Origin: MGBC163016 sp964518575
GTDB taxonomy: Bacteria > Actinomycetota > Coriobacteriia > Coriobacteriales > Eggerthellaceae
Assembly (NCBI GenBank): GCA_964518575.1
Contig: CAZFGW010000001.1
Span: 248,001-312,000 of the forward strand
Direction of reading: 5' to 3'
DNA: 64,000 nt
In this document: positions 36,217-45,358 of the stretch, piece by piece
How the letters are laid out: each line of letters begins with the position of its first letter
How positions within the stretch are numbered: position 1 is the stretch's first letter
Notes under the pieces: generated by a model
What the model was told of the DNA's origin: nothing
The model's database searches: none
What the model saw: the letters and a program-made list of their open reading frames with translations, nothing else
Position numbers and translations under genes: made by a program

Positions 36217-36430
36217 GTATAACCAGAATACACCTCGAACAAATCCGTCTGTGCCGCGCAGGATCAAACCGCATCGAAACACCACTCGGTCGAAGACGTG
36301 TACGAGAGCCGCATTTGACATGCACACCTTGACCATCATTCGATCGTATATTTGTCAATTATCTCTGAATATCGCGTGGCGCGCATGCATGCACAGCCCT
36401 TTCCTCGGACAAGGTTGCTAAAATGTCAGG

Positions 36431-38662
36431 ATGACGAACACTGAACGCAGAGCGCATGACCAAAAGCTCTCCGGGACATTCCTCCCGGCTCATCCGGCAC
36501 GCCTCGCAACCAAACCGCGTTCGCACGCTCTGCTTTTCACGTTCATACTTGCCTGCGCTCTTGCTTTTACCGCATACGCAGTAACCTTCGCCAAGCTGGA
36601 AACAAACGCGCCTGTAATGCTCACCTCAGAGATGCGTGTGCAGCCGCTTGCGGTGACGTCGTCATTCCATCCCCTGATACAGCCTGATGGCGAAGGTACC
36701 TCAGGGGACAGCGCCGAAAACGCATCATCCATGGGGAACGCCTCATCAGCAGGCACTGCCTCTTCTGACGCCGCGGCAGCAGCGTCCGCTTCGTCGAGTG
36801 CCGCTTCAAGCTCTGCGGATGCCTCATCCGGAATGCCCCTTACCCAGGCAACGGTCTACTATCTCACGGATATCGGACAAGCGACGCCGGCGAAACTGCA
36901 AAGTCCGTGGGGTTCGTGCTGGGCATTCGCCATTGCTGCCGCACTTGAGAGTTCCATTCTGAAAGCCGAGGATATACAGGCAGGTACCAACCCGACTACA
37001 ACGAACAGCAATGCGTATAGCGAGCCGAATCTCATCGCGCTGAATACCGAGATTGACCTGTCGGAGCGCCACATCGCGTGGTTCGCCCATATACCTCAAA
37101 CCGAAGCCTCGGGGCAGAGCCAAGCGGGAGAAGGATTCAGCTTGTTCGATCCCGCTGATCCGCTCAATCAACTCGCAGCGGGGAACTTCATCGTTGCGGA
37201 AACCGCACTCACGTCCGGGCAGGGACTTCTTCTTGAAGCCACTGTTCCCTACCTCTATAACGGCTACAGCGGAGATCCGCTTTGGTTCTCAACGGGGCTG
37301 TTCGAGGGCGCGCCCGACGATGCGCGCCGGTACGATTGGGCGGTCGATGAGAGTCTGCGCCTTGTCAACGATACCGGCTGGCACGTGCGCGAGGTGCTTG
37401 AGCTTGCAAGTCCCGCCATCAATGAGATCGATCCCGCCACCCGGGTTTCCCAGTACCAGGGATACAACGCCGAGGCGCTTCCCGCGATAAAAGCGGCGCT
37501 TGTCGATGTCGGTGCGGTCGCCATCGCGCTCGAGGTGGATGAGTCGCTTCCCCAGGAGGTTGCTCGCGGCAACTCCGCTCAAGCGGAACCGACCGAGCAT
37601 TTCACGTATACAAGCTGGGCGCAGTACAACAGCAATACCGAAGTGCTTCCCAACCATGCCGCAACGATTGTGGGCTGGAACGATTCTTTCAGCGCGTCGA
37701 ATTTCGCGGGGACAAAAAGCGGTCAGCCGCCTGCCGATGGAGCATGGCTTTGCAAGAACAACTGGGGAAACGATGCGCTGTTCAATGCGTGGGGTGCTGC
37801 TGATGAGGCGAACCGCTGGGGGCTTCCCGCAAACGCTGATGGTACGGGCGACGCAACGGGATTTTTCTGGCTTTCCTATTACGATCACTCCATCATGACG
37901 CCGGTGGCGTTCAAGGTCGAGCGCACCGAGGATGCCGATGATGCGATCTATCAATACGATTTTCTGGGACCATCCGAGTATCAGAAACCGGCGAGCTATC
38001 GGGGCGCTGTCGAAGTTGCCAATATGTTCACCGCCACCGAAATGCAGCTCATCGATTCGGTGAGCGCATGGACGTTCTCCCCAAATGAGTCCGTGGACGT
38101 GACCATGTACACCATTCCACACAGCGCGAGTGACACCGCCGTGCTCGCCCTCGACGAGAGCCAAACCGAAGGGTATGACCGCGCGTTCGATCCCGCCAAT
38201 GCCGAGACGGTTTTTGCAACCGCAGATGCCGTGAGCACACAAACGGCATCGTTTGCGACCGCGGGGTTCCATAAGATCGACCTCGACGAGCCCGTTCTCG
38301 TGAGCAAAGGGCAGCGGTTCATCGTCGCCCAAACAATCCATACCACGTTGCAGAATCTTGATGGCAGTACCACGGAAGGAAGTTACCTTAGCCTGGAGGT
38401 GTCATTCACGGACCGGTTGCCCGATGATCTGCAGGCGATGTATTCCACCGTGATCATCAATCCCGGCGAATCGTTCGTGCAGGTAACGGGCAATGCGTGG
38501 GAGACCGTTCAGGAATACAACAATTGGTATAGCGAAATGAACCGACAGTCCGGCGAGCCGGACAATATTCGTTTCGGGAATGCGCTCATCAAGGCGTATG
38601 CGAATGAAACGACCATGGCGCAGCCCGAACGCATTTATCAGGTTGTTCCCCTTGTTGCGTGA
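36431..38662 (+). CDS. Secreted/anchored papain-family (C1) cysteine protease
   Basis: 743 residues. An N-terminal hydrophobic segment (about 33-55) is a signal peptide or anchor, followed by an Ala/Ser-rich linker. The peptidase domain has Q before the active Cys163 in SPWGSCWAFAIAAALES, His409 in NHAATIVGWND and Asn443 in CKNNWGND, the full C1A set. The last 230 residues form a beta-rich lectin-like domain (FTATEMQLIDSVSAWTF, KGQRFIVAQTIHT). This layout is known in cell-surface C1 proteases of anaerobes. The ribosome site is weak. Confidence 0.88.
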   Translation: MTNTERRAHDQKLSGTFLPAHPARLATKPRSHALLFTFILACALAFTAYAVTFAKLETNAPVMLTSEMRVQPLAVTSSFHPLIQPDGEGTSGDSAENASSMGNASSAGTASSDAAAAASASSSAASSSADASSGMPLTQATVYYLTDIGQATPAKLQSPWGSCWAFAIAAALESSILKAEDIQAGTNPTTTNSNAYSEPNLIALNTEIDLSERHIAWFAHIPQTEASGQSQAGEGFSLFDPADPLNQLAAGNFIVAETALTSGQGLLLEATVPYLYNGYSGDPLWFSTGLFEGAPDDARRYDWAVDESLRLVNDTGWHVREVLELASPAINEIDPATRVSQYQGYNAEALPAIKAALVDVGAVAIALEVDESLPQEVARGNSAQAEPTEHFTYTSWAQYNSNTEVLPNHAATIVGWNDSFSASNFAGTKSGQPPADGAWLCKNNWGNDALFNAWGAADEANRWGLPANADGTGDATGFFWLSYYDHSIMTPVAFKVERTEDADDAIYQYDFLGPSEYQKPASYRGAVEVANMFTATEMQLIDSVSAWTFSPNESVDVTMYTIPHSASDTAVLALDESQTEGYDRAFDPANAETVFATADAVSTQTASFATAGFHKIDLDEPVLVSKGQRFIVAQTIHTTLQNLDGSTTEGSYLSLEVSFTDRLPDDLQAMYSTVIINPGESFVQVTGNAWETVQEYNNWYSEMNRQSGEPDNIRFGNALIKAYANETTMAQPERIYQVVPLVA

Positions 38663-38669
38663 ACCGGTC

Positions 38670-38800
38670 GTGATTGGGAAAGAATCAAATACGCTGGGAT
38701 ATGGAGAGGCGCAGGGATCGACCCATACACAATCAATAATGATTCAACTACAGAAGCGGTTGGGAATAGATGTGTAGCGACGAGATTTATCTCGTCCGCG
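38670..38800. repeat. Hairpin-repeat copy after the C1 protease gene
   Basis: The module begins 3 bases after the protease stop (GAACCGGTCGTGATTGGGAAAG) and includes the hairpin 38779-38796 (GACGAGATTTATCTCGTC, outer pair lost). The opposite hairpin of the doublet is missing; instead the 28-bp element lies downstream. The gap 38663-38909 holds no gene. Confidence 0.75.
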
Positions 38801-38909
38801 AATGTTGCAGTATTGGCAATGAGTCAATTGGTTGGATATTGCAAAAATGGCGAAGGTTTCAGAAAGTACGACCACGAGCATCTTGCAGCCGAGGATGATA
38901 TACACCAGG

Positions 38910-38937
38910 TGAGTCAAGAGAACCGTCCCCCTGACTC
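38910..38937 (-). repeat. 28-bp inverted-repeat element, copy 3, at the acyltransferase stop
   Basis: Identical to the copy at 9655-9682. Read on the minus strand, its first bases TGA supply the stop codon of the acyltransferase gene. Just outside it an 11-bp tandem duplication (GACTCAATTGT twice, 38933-38954) encodes the last residues of that protein. This looks like an insertion that rewrote a gene end. Confidence 0.8.
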
Positions 38938-40117
38938 AATTGTGACTCAATTGTGATTGATTTTCTCGATGGGTTTCATTCGACTTGAACATGAATGCCG
39001 ATGCAGCTTTGCCCACCTTGTGCGACCACGTGATGCTCGGGCGTTCGACAAAATACCAAAACACCCATGCGAACACGAAACTCAACACAAACGCAATCCC
39101 GACCTGCCCCATGATGCTGATACCGAAATGCGGGAGCAGCGCGCGCAATGCCCCGATGACAATGGCATGGGTCAAATACATGCTGTATGAAATTGTACCG
39201 AGCGCCTTGCACACGGTGGTCGACAGAAACGCGCGGAAAAACCCGTCGGTCATCGCAATCACGACAATTCCCATGCACGCCATATTCGCCACCGTGCTCA
39301 ACAGTGCGAACACGAATGCGCTCCCCTCGTAAACGATGGGGGCTTCGATCGCAACGATACCCACGATGAGACAGAGCGCCTCCAGCACGACCGGCAATTT
39401 CGCCTGCATCAACTGCTTCTGATGTTTCGCCAAAATAATACCGAGCACGAACATGAGGCACAGTCGCAGGGGAAAATATGTCGAGTAGTGAGAGATGAAG
39501 ATCAAGACCGCGATCACCGCTACCGCAATGACGTCCTTTTTGATTGCCATGACCACGCAGATGCACAGCGGCAGCGTGAGGCTGAACCACAGTTCCCAAC
39601 TCATCGACCACACGGGCGAGTCGACGCGCTCAAGCGGCATCCCATAGAGCGTGACCCCGTCGTCGGAGACATTGAAGAGCATGTCGAATTGCATGAACAG
39701 GTCATGGATGATCTGCCGCGCTTCGCCATCAAAATTGATCGAGGTGGCACTGCGCGAGGCATCCCCGATCGTATGCGCGACAAATCCTGCTATGACTCCC
39801 AGCGCGATCGCAGCGAACAGCGGCACACACAGACGCGCGACACGCCGCGGAAAATACCCGAACCAAGCGTACGCTTGCTCGGGGTTTTCCTTCCGCTGCT
39901 CCATATGTCGAAAAGGCACCAGGGACAGCACCACGCCGGAGAGCACGTAGAACACCATGACCGCCGCGGTTCCGGGGACCAGTCCATAGGGCGCGTTCTC
40001 GCCGAAGGGAAGGAGCATGATGCCGATATGCAATATCAGAACAGACAGGCAAGCAATGCCACGCAGCCCATCGAGCGAATCGATCCGCTGTGCCCCTGTA
40101 CGTGCTGGTGACTCCAA
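38936..40117 (-). CDS. Acyltransferase 3 (OafA-like) membrane protein
   Basis: 393 residues with about 10 hydrophobic helices. The family signature is at the start: RIDSLDGLRGIACLSVLILHIG, with the catalytic-type His in the first helix, and the inner motif YFPRRVARLCVPLF. Such enzymes O-acetylate envelope glycans. The start appears to be TTG at 40117 with ribosome site AAGGAAG. The C-terminus is altered by the repeat at 38910-38954. Confidence 0.88.
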   Translation of the reverse strand: MESPARTGAQRIDSLDGLRGIACLSVLILHIGIMLLPFGENAPYGLVPGTAAVMVFYVLSGVVLSLVPFRHMEQRKENPEQAYAWFGYFPRRVARLCVPLFAAIALGVIAGFVAHTIGDASRSATSINFDGEARQIIHDLFMQFDMLFNVSDDGVTLYGMPLERVDSPVWSMSWELWFSLTLPLCICVVMAIKKDVIAVAVIAVLIFISHYSTYFPLRLCLMFVLGIILAKHQKQLMQAKLPVVLEALCLIVGIVAIEAPIVYEGSAFVFALLSTVANMACMGIVVIAMTDGFFRAFLSTTVCKALGTISYSMYLTHAIVIGALRALLPHFGISIMGQVGIAFVLSFVFAWVFWYFVERPSITWSHKVGKAASAFMFKSNETHRENQSQLSHN

Positions 40118-40540
40118 GAACTACTTCCTTACAAACTTTACTATCCTATCTATACCTGCATTGATGCTCATTGACTTTATCACAATGCATTCATTCCATC
40201 ATTCATCACAGGCATACCCATTATCCACGGTATTCCAAACGATTTTTGAGCGAATTGTTACAGAATCCGCAAACATGGCAAGTGGTTTTATGGTCAGGGT
40301 ATTTAGCGAACATATCAGATACGCTGCTCCCTGACCTATTTTGTTGCTCATAAAGTTTTTCTCGGAAAGCAAACGACAAACAGAGAACCTTGCATCAAAG
40401 AATAGGCAAGGTACACTTTGGACTTCATCCCAAAAGTGGGACTGGATGCCTTTATTAATCGTCCCACTTTTGGAGTCTGGTCCGTTTATACACCTTTAAA
40501 GCGAAATGAATATCTTCATGCTGATATATGAATCATTTCT
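40118..40540. other. AT-rich gap with a long inverted repeat at 40430-40473
   Basis: CCAAAAGTGGGAC (40430-40442) is repeated inverted as GTCCCACTTTTGG (40461-40473), a perfect 13-bp stem with an 18-base AT-rich loop. Outer GGAC/GTCC bases extend it imperfectly to about 40419-40482. It lies downstream of the lipoprotein gene and upstream of the acyltransferase, both minus strand. There is no T-run typical of a terminator. No gene is visible, and the base composition is clearly more AT-rich than the surroundings. Confidence 0.6.
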
Positions 40541-41023
40541 TTATGAAACGCGCTCCATGATCACGGTCTTGGTCGTACCCATCGCGGTTGCCTCATAGCT
40601 GAGCTTGCCATCCTCATACGTGAATGTCTTCGTATCGTCATTGGAAGCAAGCATTGCATTGGCAGTTTGCGCCTTATCGTTGACCGAGTCCCAAGTATAG
40701 GTATCGTCTACGGTCTTGTCGGTGGGGTCGACAACGGATCCCGCCCAGTACAGCGACTTGGTTTCGCCATTATTGCTCACCCAATACACCGTAATAGTCG
40801 CACCATCGATCACAACTTCCTGCCAGCTGTCAAGCGATGCACTGTTCGTCGACTTCCACGTACCATTCAGATTGAGCGGCTCTGCCTTGACTTCCTCTTG
40901 CACAGCCTGGCTTGAGGACTGGTTTTGGCTGGACTGCTGTTTGCTGGAATTGTCCGCTGCGCAGCCTGCGAGCATGGCAGCAGCAAGCACCCCTGATACA
41001 AGTATCGCTCCGATTTTCTTCAT
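40541..41023 (-). CDS. Small lipoprotein of unknown function
   Basis: 160 residues. The signal peptide MKKIGAILVSGVLAAAMLAGC ends in the lipobox LAGC, so the mature protein is lipid-anchored at its Cys. A Ser/Gln-rich linker follows, then a beta-rich domain (LNLNGTWKSTNSASLDSWQEVVIDG, ITVYWVSNNGETKSLYW). This resembles small lipoproteins seen in Gram-positive gut bacteria, with no defined role. AAAGGA precedes the ATG at 41023. Confidence 0.8.
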   Translation of the reverse strand: MKKIGAILVSGVLAAAMLAGCAADNSSKQQSSQNQSSSQAVQEEVKAEPLNLNGTWKSTNSASLDSWQEVVIDGATITVYWVSNNGETKSLYWAGSVVDPTDKTVDDTYTWDSVNDKAQTANAMLASNDDTKTFTYEDGKLSYEATAMGTTKTVIMERVS

Positions 41024-41230
41024 AATGGATTTCCTTTCGTAAGACATCACCGTTTTAGAATATCGCTCGTTTCCTTGCGCGTCCGTAGCTGTCAGCTAAT
41101 AACCGCGCCGACCCCCGCCGCGCGCCCGCGTTCCTGAATGGCGTATCATAGGTTTTAACAGCTCGGTCGCTTCGATGACCGAACCCTGATCGAGACGATG
41201 TCCGCTCTCTCTGCCCTGAAAGGATACGGC

Positions 41231-41632
41231 ATGGACGAAGTGTACGAATTCCTCAAGGAGAAGGCTCCCACATACTTTCTTGCAACAGTCGACGCTGAAG
41301 GAAATCCGCGCGTGCGCCCCTTCGGCACCATTGATATCTTCGAAGACAAGCTCTATATCCAAACCGGCAAGTCGAAGGATGTCTACAAGCAGATCATCGC
41401 GCATCCCCGTGTGGAGATCAGCGCGTGCGCCGGTCGCGAATGGGTTCGCATCAGCGCTGACCTCGTTGCTGATGAGCGTCCTGAAGCGAGCAAGCACATG
41501 CTTGATAACTACCCGCACCTGCGCGGTGTCTATGACGAGCACGATGGCAACTGCGTTGTGCTGTATCTTGAGCACGCCACGGCAACCTTCACGACCATGG
41601 GAGGCGGCGCGCCCCATACCGTTACGTGGTAG
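41231..41632 (+). CDS. Flavin-binding pyridoxamine oxidase-like protein
   Basis: 133 residues of the split-barrel FMN fold: APTYFLATVDAEGNPRVRPFGT, FEDKLYIQTGKSKDVYKQI and PRVEISACAGREWVRISADLV. Small proteins of this type are common in anaerobes and often bind FMN or F420; the substrate is unknown. The ATG at 41231 has AAAGGA; an earlier ATG at 41198 lacks a ribosome site. It is distinct from the similar gene at 24403-24900. Confidence 0.85.
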   Translation: MDEVYEFLKEKAPTYFLATVDAEGNPRVRPFGTIDIFEDKLYIQTGKSKDVYKQIIAHPRVEISACAGREWVRISADLVADERPEASKHMLDNYPHLRGVYDEHDGNCVVLYLEHATATFTTMGGGAPHTVTW

Positions 41633-41714
41633 AGCCGCTTTCCGCACTGCAGATATTCGAATCGGGAAGGTCCCTTTCGCAAGGATGGCGTAAATCCCTC
41701 AAAGCAGGAGCATT

Positions 41715-42974
41715 ATGGCGAAACAACTGCTCGTTGCAATACTGACCATCGTTTTCGGCGCGTTCGCCGGCGCTTTCGTATGGGCGTTTTTCTTCCTGAT
41801 GAACAGCGGAATCGAGCTTTTGTGGTCAACCATTCCTAATCTGCTTGAGGACACAGGGCTGCCGGCGCTGTTCTATCCCATCGCCTTCTGCACGATCGGC
41901 GGCGTTGTCATCGGGCTTTTCACCCACAAATTCGGCGATTATCCCGAAGACATGAACACCGTTCTTGCGCAGGTGCGCAAAGAGGGGCGCTACGAATATG
42001 ACCACCTTGGGCGATCCTTTGTCGGAGCACTGCTTCCGCTTTTATTCGGCGGCTCGATCGGACCTGAAGCGGGGCTGACCGGCGTCATCGCCGGACTCTG
42101 CACGTGGGTCGGCGATCGTCTCAAGCTCATGGGGTCGAACCTGCGCGACCTTGCAGAAGCGGGTACCGCTGCAGTCGTGTCAGCCATTTTCGCCACTCCC
42201 TTGTTCGGACTGGTCGTCCCCGTGGTCGGCGCAGCTGATGATTCGACTGGCACGCGTCCGGTGTCTCAGATCAAATTGAACATTCCCTCGTCAACGAAAC
42301 TTATCGTCTACATCCTTGCAACCGCTGGCGCACTGGGAAGCCTTCTCGGACTGAACGCGCTTGTGGGCAGCAGCGGCGGTCTTCCCCATTTCTCGACCAT
42401 CATCATCGGCTACCACGAACTTTTGTGGGGCATTCCCTTGGCACTCCTTGGCGCCGTCGCGGGCTGGCTCTATTTCCCTTTCGGCATGATGGCGAATGCG
42501 ATTGCGCAAAAGCTCAAAGGGCATCCCGTGCTTGCATCAACACTTGCCGGGATCGTCCTTGGTGCGATCGGCGTGGTTCTGCCCTTTGCTCTATTCGCAG
42601 GAGAAGCCCAGACCGAGCAACTTGCGAAAACGTGGACCACCATCGGCGCGGGCGTGCTCATCGTGACCGGATTCGCCAAAGTGTTCGCAACGCAGCTCTG
42701 CCTGAATCTGGGGTGGCGCGGCGGTCATTTCTTTCCCATCATTTTCGCGGGCATCTCGATCGGATACGGCATGGCGGCGCTCACCGGCATCGATCCCGTT
42801 TTTGCCCTCTGCGCAGTGACGGGTGCGCTCGTGGGGACGGTCATGCGCCAGCCGATCATGACGATGTTGCTCCTGTTTTTGGTGTTCCCCGTAAAAGGGG
42901 TGTTTATTTTGCTCATCGCCGCCGTCATCGGATACGCGTTGCCCGTTCCGCGCCCGTGGGTCGAGAAATCATAG
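41715..42974 (+). CDS. ClC-family chloride channel/transporter
   Basis: 419 residues with about 11 helices. The central selectivity region reads GGSIGPEAGLTGVI, equivalent to GSxGP and GxExGP motifs, and the second conserved block is GGHFFPIIFAGISIGYG. In proton-coupled ClC proteins the gating Glu sits in GREGP; here that position is Ile (GSIGP). That substitution suggests a channel-like or otherwise uncoupled mode, as in some bacterial subfamilies. The ATG has AGCAGGAGCATT upstream. Confidence 0.88.
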   Translation: MAKQLLVAILTIVFGAFAGAFVWAFFFLMNSGIELLWSTIPNLLEDTGLPALFYPIAFCTIGGVVIGLFTHKFGDYPEDMNTVLAQVRKEGRYEYDHLGRSFVGALLPLLFGGSIGPEAGLTGVIAGLCTWVGDRLKLMGSNLRDLAEAGTAAVVSAIFATPLFGLVVPVVGAADDSTGTRPVSQIKLNIPSSTKLIVYILATAGALGSLLGLNALVGSSGGLPHFSTIIIGYHELLWGIPLALLGAVAGWLYFPFGMMANAIAQKLKGHPVLASTLAGIVLGAIGVVLPFALFAGEAQTEQLAKTWTTIGAGVLIVTGFAKVFATQLCLNLGWRGGHFFPIIFAGISIGYGMAALTGIDPVFALCAVTGALVGTVMRQPIMTMLLLFLVFPVKGVFILLIAAVIGYALPVPRPWVEKS

Positions 42975-42984
42975 CGCCGGTATA

Positions 42985-43085
42985 ACGGTGAACCGAACGT
43001 GACCGGGATTGAATCATGTTTTGCAACGGTTGGTCGTCGCATGGCGGGCGAGATGAATCTCGTTCCTACGTCCACCTGAATGATT
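42985..43085. repeat. Hairpin-repeat copy after the ClC gene
   Basis: A shortened composite: GGTGAACCGAACGTGACC just after the stop, then directly the distal hairpin 43046-43065 (GGGCGAGATGAATCTCGTTC) and the tail CTACGTCCACCTGAATGATT. The proximal hairpin and spacer are missing, so the module appears to have lost its middle. Confidence 0.75.
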
Positions 43086-43128
43086 TTTGCTATTAGAAAG
43101 ATCCCTACAACCAGAAATAATCTACCGA

Positions 43129-44994
43129 TCAGGCGGCGTGCTTACCGCGTTTCTGCGTTGCCTGTTTCTGAAGGCTGATCAGCATGAGCGCGCCTGACCC
43201 CATCGCGATAAGGGCGAGGAAAAACACGATGATCCCCTTCTCATCGCCGGTGGCGAGCAACGCCGGATAATCCTTGATCAACGGACCTTGATCCGGGTCA
43301 TACGGTTTATTCGCATCACCACCCGATTCGGCACCGCCTTGACCAGCCGCCTTCCAATGCGCGGTGACCACAACCTCGGTTCCCGGCATCGTGAACGTGG
43401 TGGTAGGGCTCATTGCATCGGCAAAAACCACGTCGGGACTTGCCGTCCATCCATCGAAAACGTAGTCCGCCTTCGTGCCGGCATCCACGGCAACGGCGTC
43501 ACCTTCGACGAACAATCCCGAGCCCGTCGCATGTTCGCCACCTTCGAGCACCGTCACCTGATTAACCAGTTTCGGAGCGCCATCCTGACCGAGCCACAAA
43601 CCATGCTCAGGAGCAACCAGCGATGAACCGTCGGGGAAATTCACAGCGAAGTTTGCGGGGATGAAGATCCCGCGCGCACTGTCAGCCGTAAGCGACCCAC
43701 CACTTGCAGGCGCTACGACCTCCGTTCCGTTCGCGAGCGTTACCTTTCCGCCGGCAGCAAGATTGATCTGCTGGTCAGACGAGATATTCGTACCTGCGGA
43801 AATGCCGATTCCCGCGGTGAAGCCGCGGGGCACCACGAGAGCATCCTGACTTACCGACACGCTCCCATCACCGTTCATGGTGTAGCGATCAGCACGCGGC
43901 ACTGCGATGAGCAGTCCTTCGCCCACCGAGATTGGAGCACAGCCGAACGCATCCTGTGCACCGGCGGTGTATCCCGTTGCGATCGTCGTACCGCCACGAA
44001 CAGAAAGCGATGGCTTATGTGCTCCGTTCGAGCCTAGCGCCACCGAGCTTCCGTCCGATTTTGAAATCACGGTTCCGCCGTTGATAATGATCGCGTCCAC
44101 TCCGCCGCCGAGACCCGCAGCACCTGCGCCGCCCGTTGCGGTCACTTTTCCGCCGTTGATCGTGATCGTACCGCCCGTGCCGCTCTCACCGGTACCGATG
44201 CCCGCGGCGCCGTCACCACCCGTTGCGGTCACTTCGCCACCATTGATCGTAATGGAGCCACCATTGCCCGTACCGCCGCCAATGCCCGCAAGACCGCGGT
44301 TGCTGCGGCTTTCGATACGACCACCGTTGATCGTAATGGAGCCGATATTCGTGCTATCACCCGTACCAATCGGCGCAATCCAGCTGCCGTAAATCTTGAA
44401 GAGTCCCTTATCCGCGCCCGTGCTCTGACCATAAATCGTCAGCGAATTGGGCGCATGCACTCCGAAGCTGACCACATCGGATTCGGAACCATCCGCAAGG
44501 ATCAGGTGGACATTCCCGTGAATCATAATGCTCGAATGGCTGTTGAAGGTGCCAGGCGAGGTCACATACCAGCTGTCTTTGCCATTGATACCGAAATGAG
44601 CAAGGTTCGATGGATCGGATTCAACGAAGTATTCCGCCTGAGGGCAAATGCGACGATTCCCCTTCGCGTCGATATAGGGGACGTTGTCCAGCACGCCTGC
44701 GCGGGGAGCAGCATCGGCAGCCGCGTTATCTGCAGGAGGCGTCGCTGATTCAGAAGGCGAGGGCGCACTTGGCGTGGAGGGAGTCTCGGAAGGGTTCGAC
44801 GTCGAGGAGTTAGGTGCCGGGTCAGTCGGGACCGTCGTATTCGTTTCGCCCATAGCGTTATTGGCGGACAGATTTTCGTCCGCTGCGAAGGCAACCGGGC
44901 TCATTGCCAGAAGCAATGCGAGCCCGCATATTAAGCATGTTCCCATCTTGGGAATCTTATGTGTGGCGTTTTTGAGCGTGTTCGTTTTAGCCAT
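43129..44994 (-). CDS. Cell-wall-anchored surface protein with glycine-rich beta-helix repeats
   Basis: 621 residues. A signal peptide (ending near PVAFAADENL) is followed by a Thr/Pro/Ser-rich spacer. The middle has repeats of the type ITINGGKVTATGG-GAAGIG spaced about 25 residues, as in right-handed beta-helices. Then comes a beta-sandwich repeat ending TTFTMPGTEVVVTAHW. The C-terminus looks like a sorting signal: LLATGDEKG, a hydrophobic stretch (IIVFFLALIAMGSGALMLI) and the basic tail KRGKHAA; the motif is LxATG rather than LPxTG. The ATG at 44994 follows GGGAGAG. Confidence 0.82.
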   Translation of the reverse strand: MAKTNTLKNATHKIPKMGTCLICGLALLLAMSPVAFAADENLSANNAMGETNTTVPTDPAPNSSTSNPSETPSTPSAPSPSESATPPADNAAADAAPRAGVLDNVPYIDAKGNRRICPQAEYFVESDPSNLAHFGINGKDSWYVTSPGTFNSHSSIMIHGNVHLILADGSESDVVSFGVHAPNSLTIYGQSTGADKGLFKIYGSWIAPIGTGDSTNIGSITINGGRIESRSNRGLAGIGGGTGNGGSITINGGEVTATGGDGAAGIGTGESGTGGTITINGGKVTATGGAGAAGLGGGVDAIIINGGTVISKSDGSSVALGSNGAHKPSLSVRGGTTIATGYTAGAQDAFGCAPISVGEGLLIAVPRADRYTMNGDGSVSVSQDALVVPRGFTAGIGISAGTNISSDQQINLAAGGKVTLANGTEVVAPASGGSLTADSARGIFIPANFAVNFPDGSSLVAPEHGLWLGQDGAPKLVNQVTVLEGGEHATGSGLFVEGDAVAVDAGTKADYVFDGWTASPDVVFADAMSPTTTFTMPGTEVVVTAHWKAAGQGGAESGGDANKPYDPDQGPLIKDYPALLATGDEKGIIVFFLALIAMGSGALMLISLQKQATQKRGKHAA

Positions 44995-45129
44995 GTTTCT
45001 CTCCCAATAAAACACCCATATTCAGTCTTGAAAGTACCGAACCTGTATGCGTAAGGTCACAGATAATGTGAAGTGTATCACGAATCGCGCAAAAAAGCGC
45101 GTGTATACGGCGAAAACAGCGGCAGAAAT

Positions 45130-45300
45130 ATGGTCGGGTATCGATGTATTGCGTCCGCAAAGGTAGCGGAATTGGGGTTGTTGCGTTTTGGGGGTCAACG
45201 ATGGCGAAACGTATTCGCCATCCACATCGTTGCCATGGTCGGCGCGTTGGCGGGCGAGATGAATCTCGTCCCTACGTCCACCTAAGTCATTTCCATTATT
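45130..45300. repeat. Hairpin-repeat copy with the proximal hairpin cleanly missing
   Basis: The module's flanks are present (GGGTATCGATGTA then GTCCGCAAAGG and GGAATTGGGGTTGTTGCG), but the proximal stem-loop between them has been replaced by TTGC. The distal hairpin 45252-45271 (GGGCGAGATGAATCTCGTCC) and the tail CTACGTCCACCT are intact. Compare 17424-17475, where the same flanks enclose the full hairpin. The gap 44995-45358 has no gene. Confidence 0.75.
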
Positions 45301-45358
45301 AGCAGAATCAATCAACCAGGTACGTTCACCTGAGTCATTTTCGCTATGAAAAGATCCA

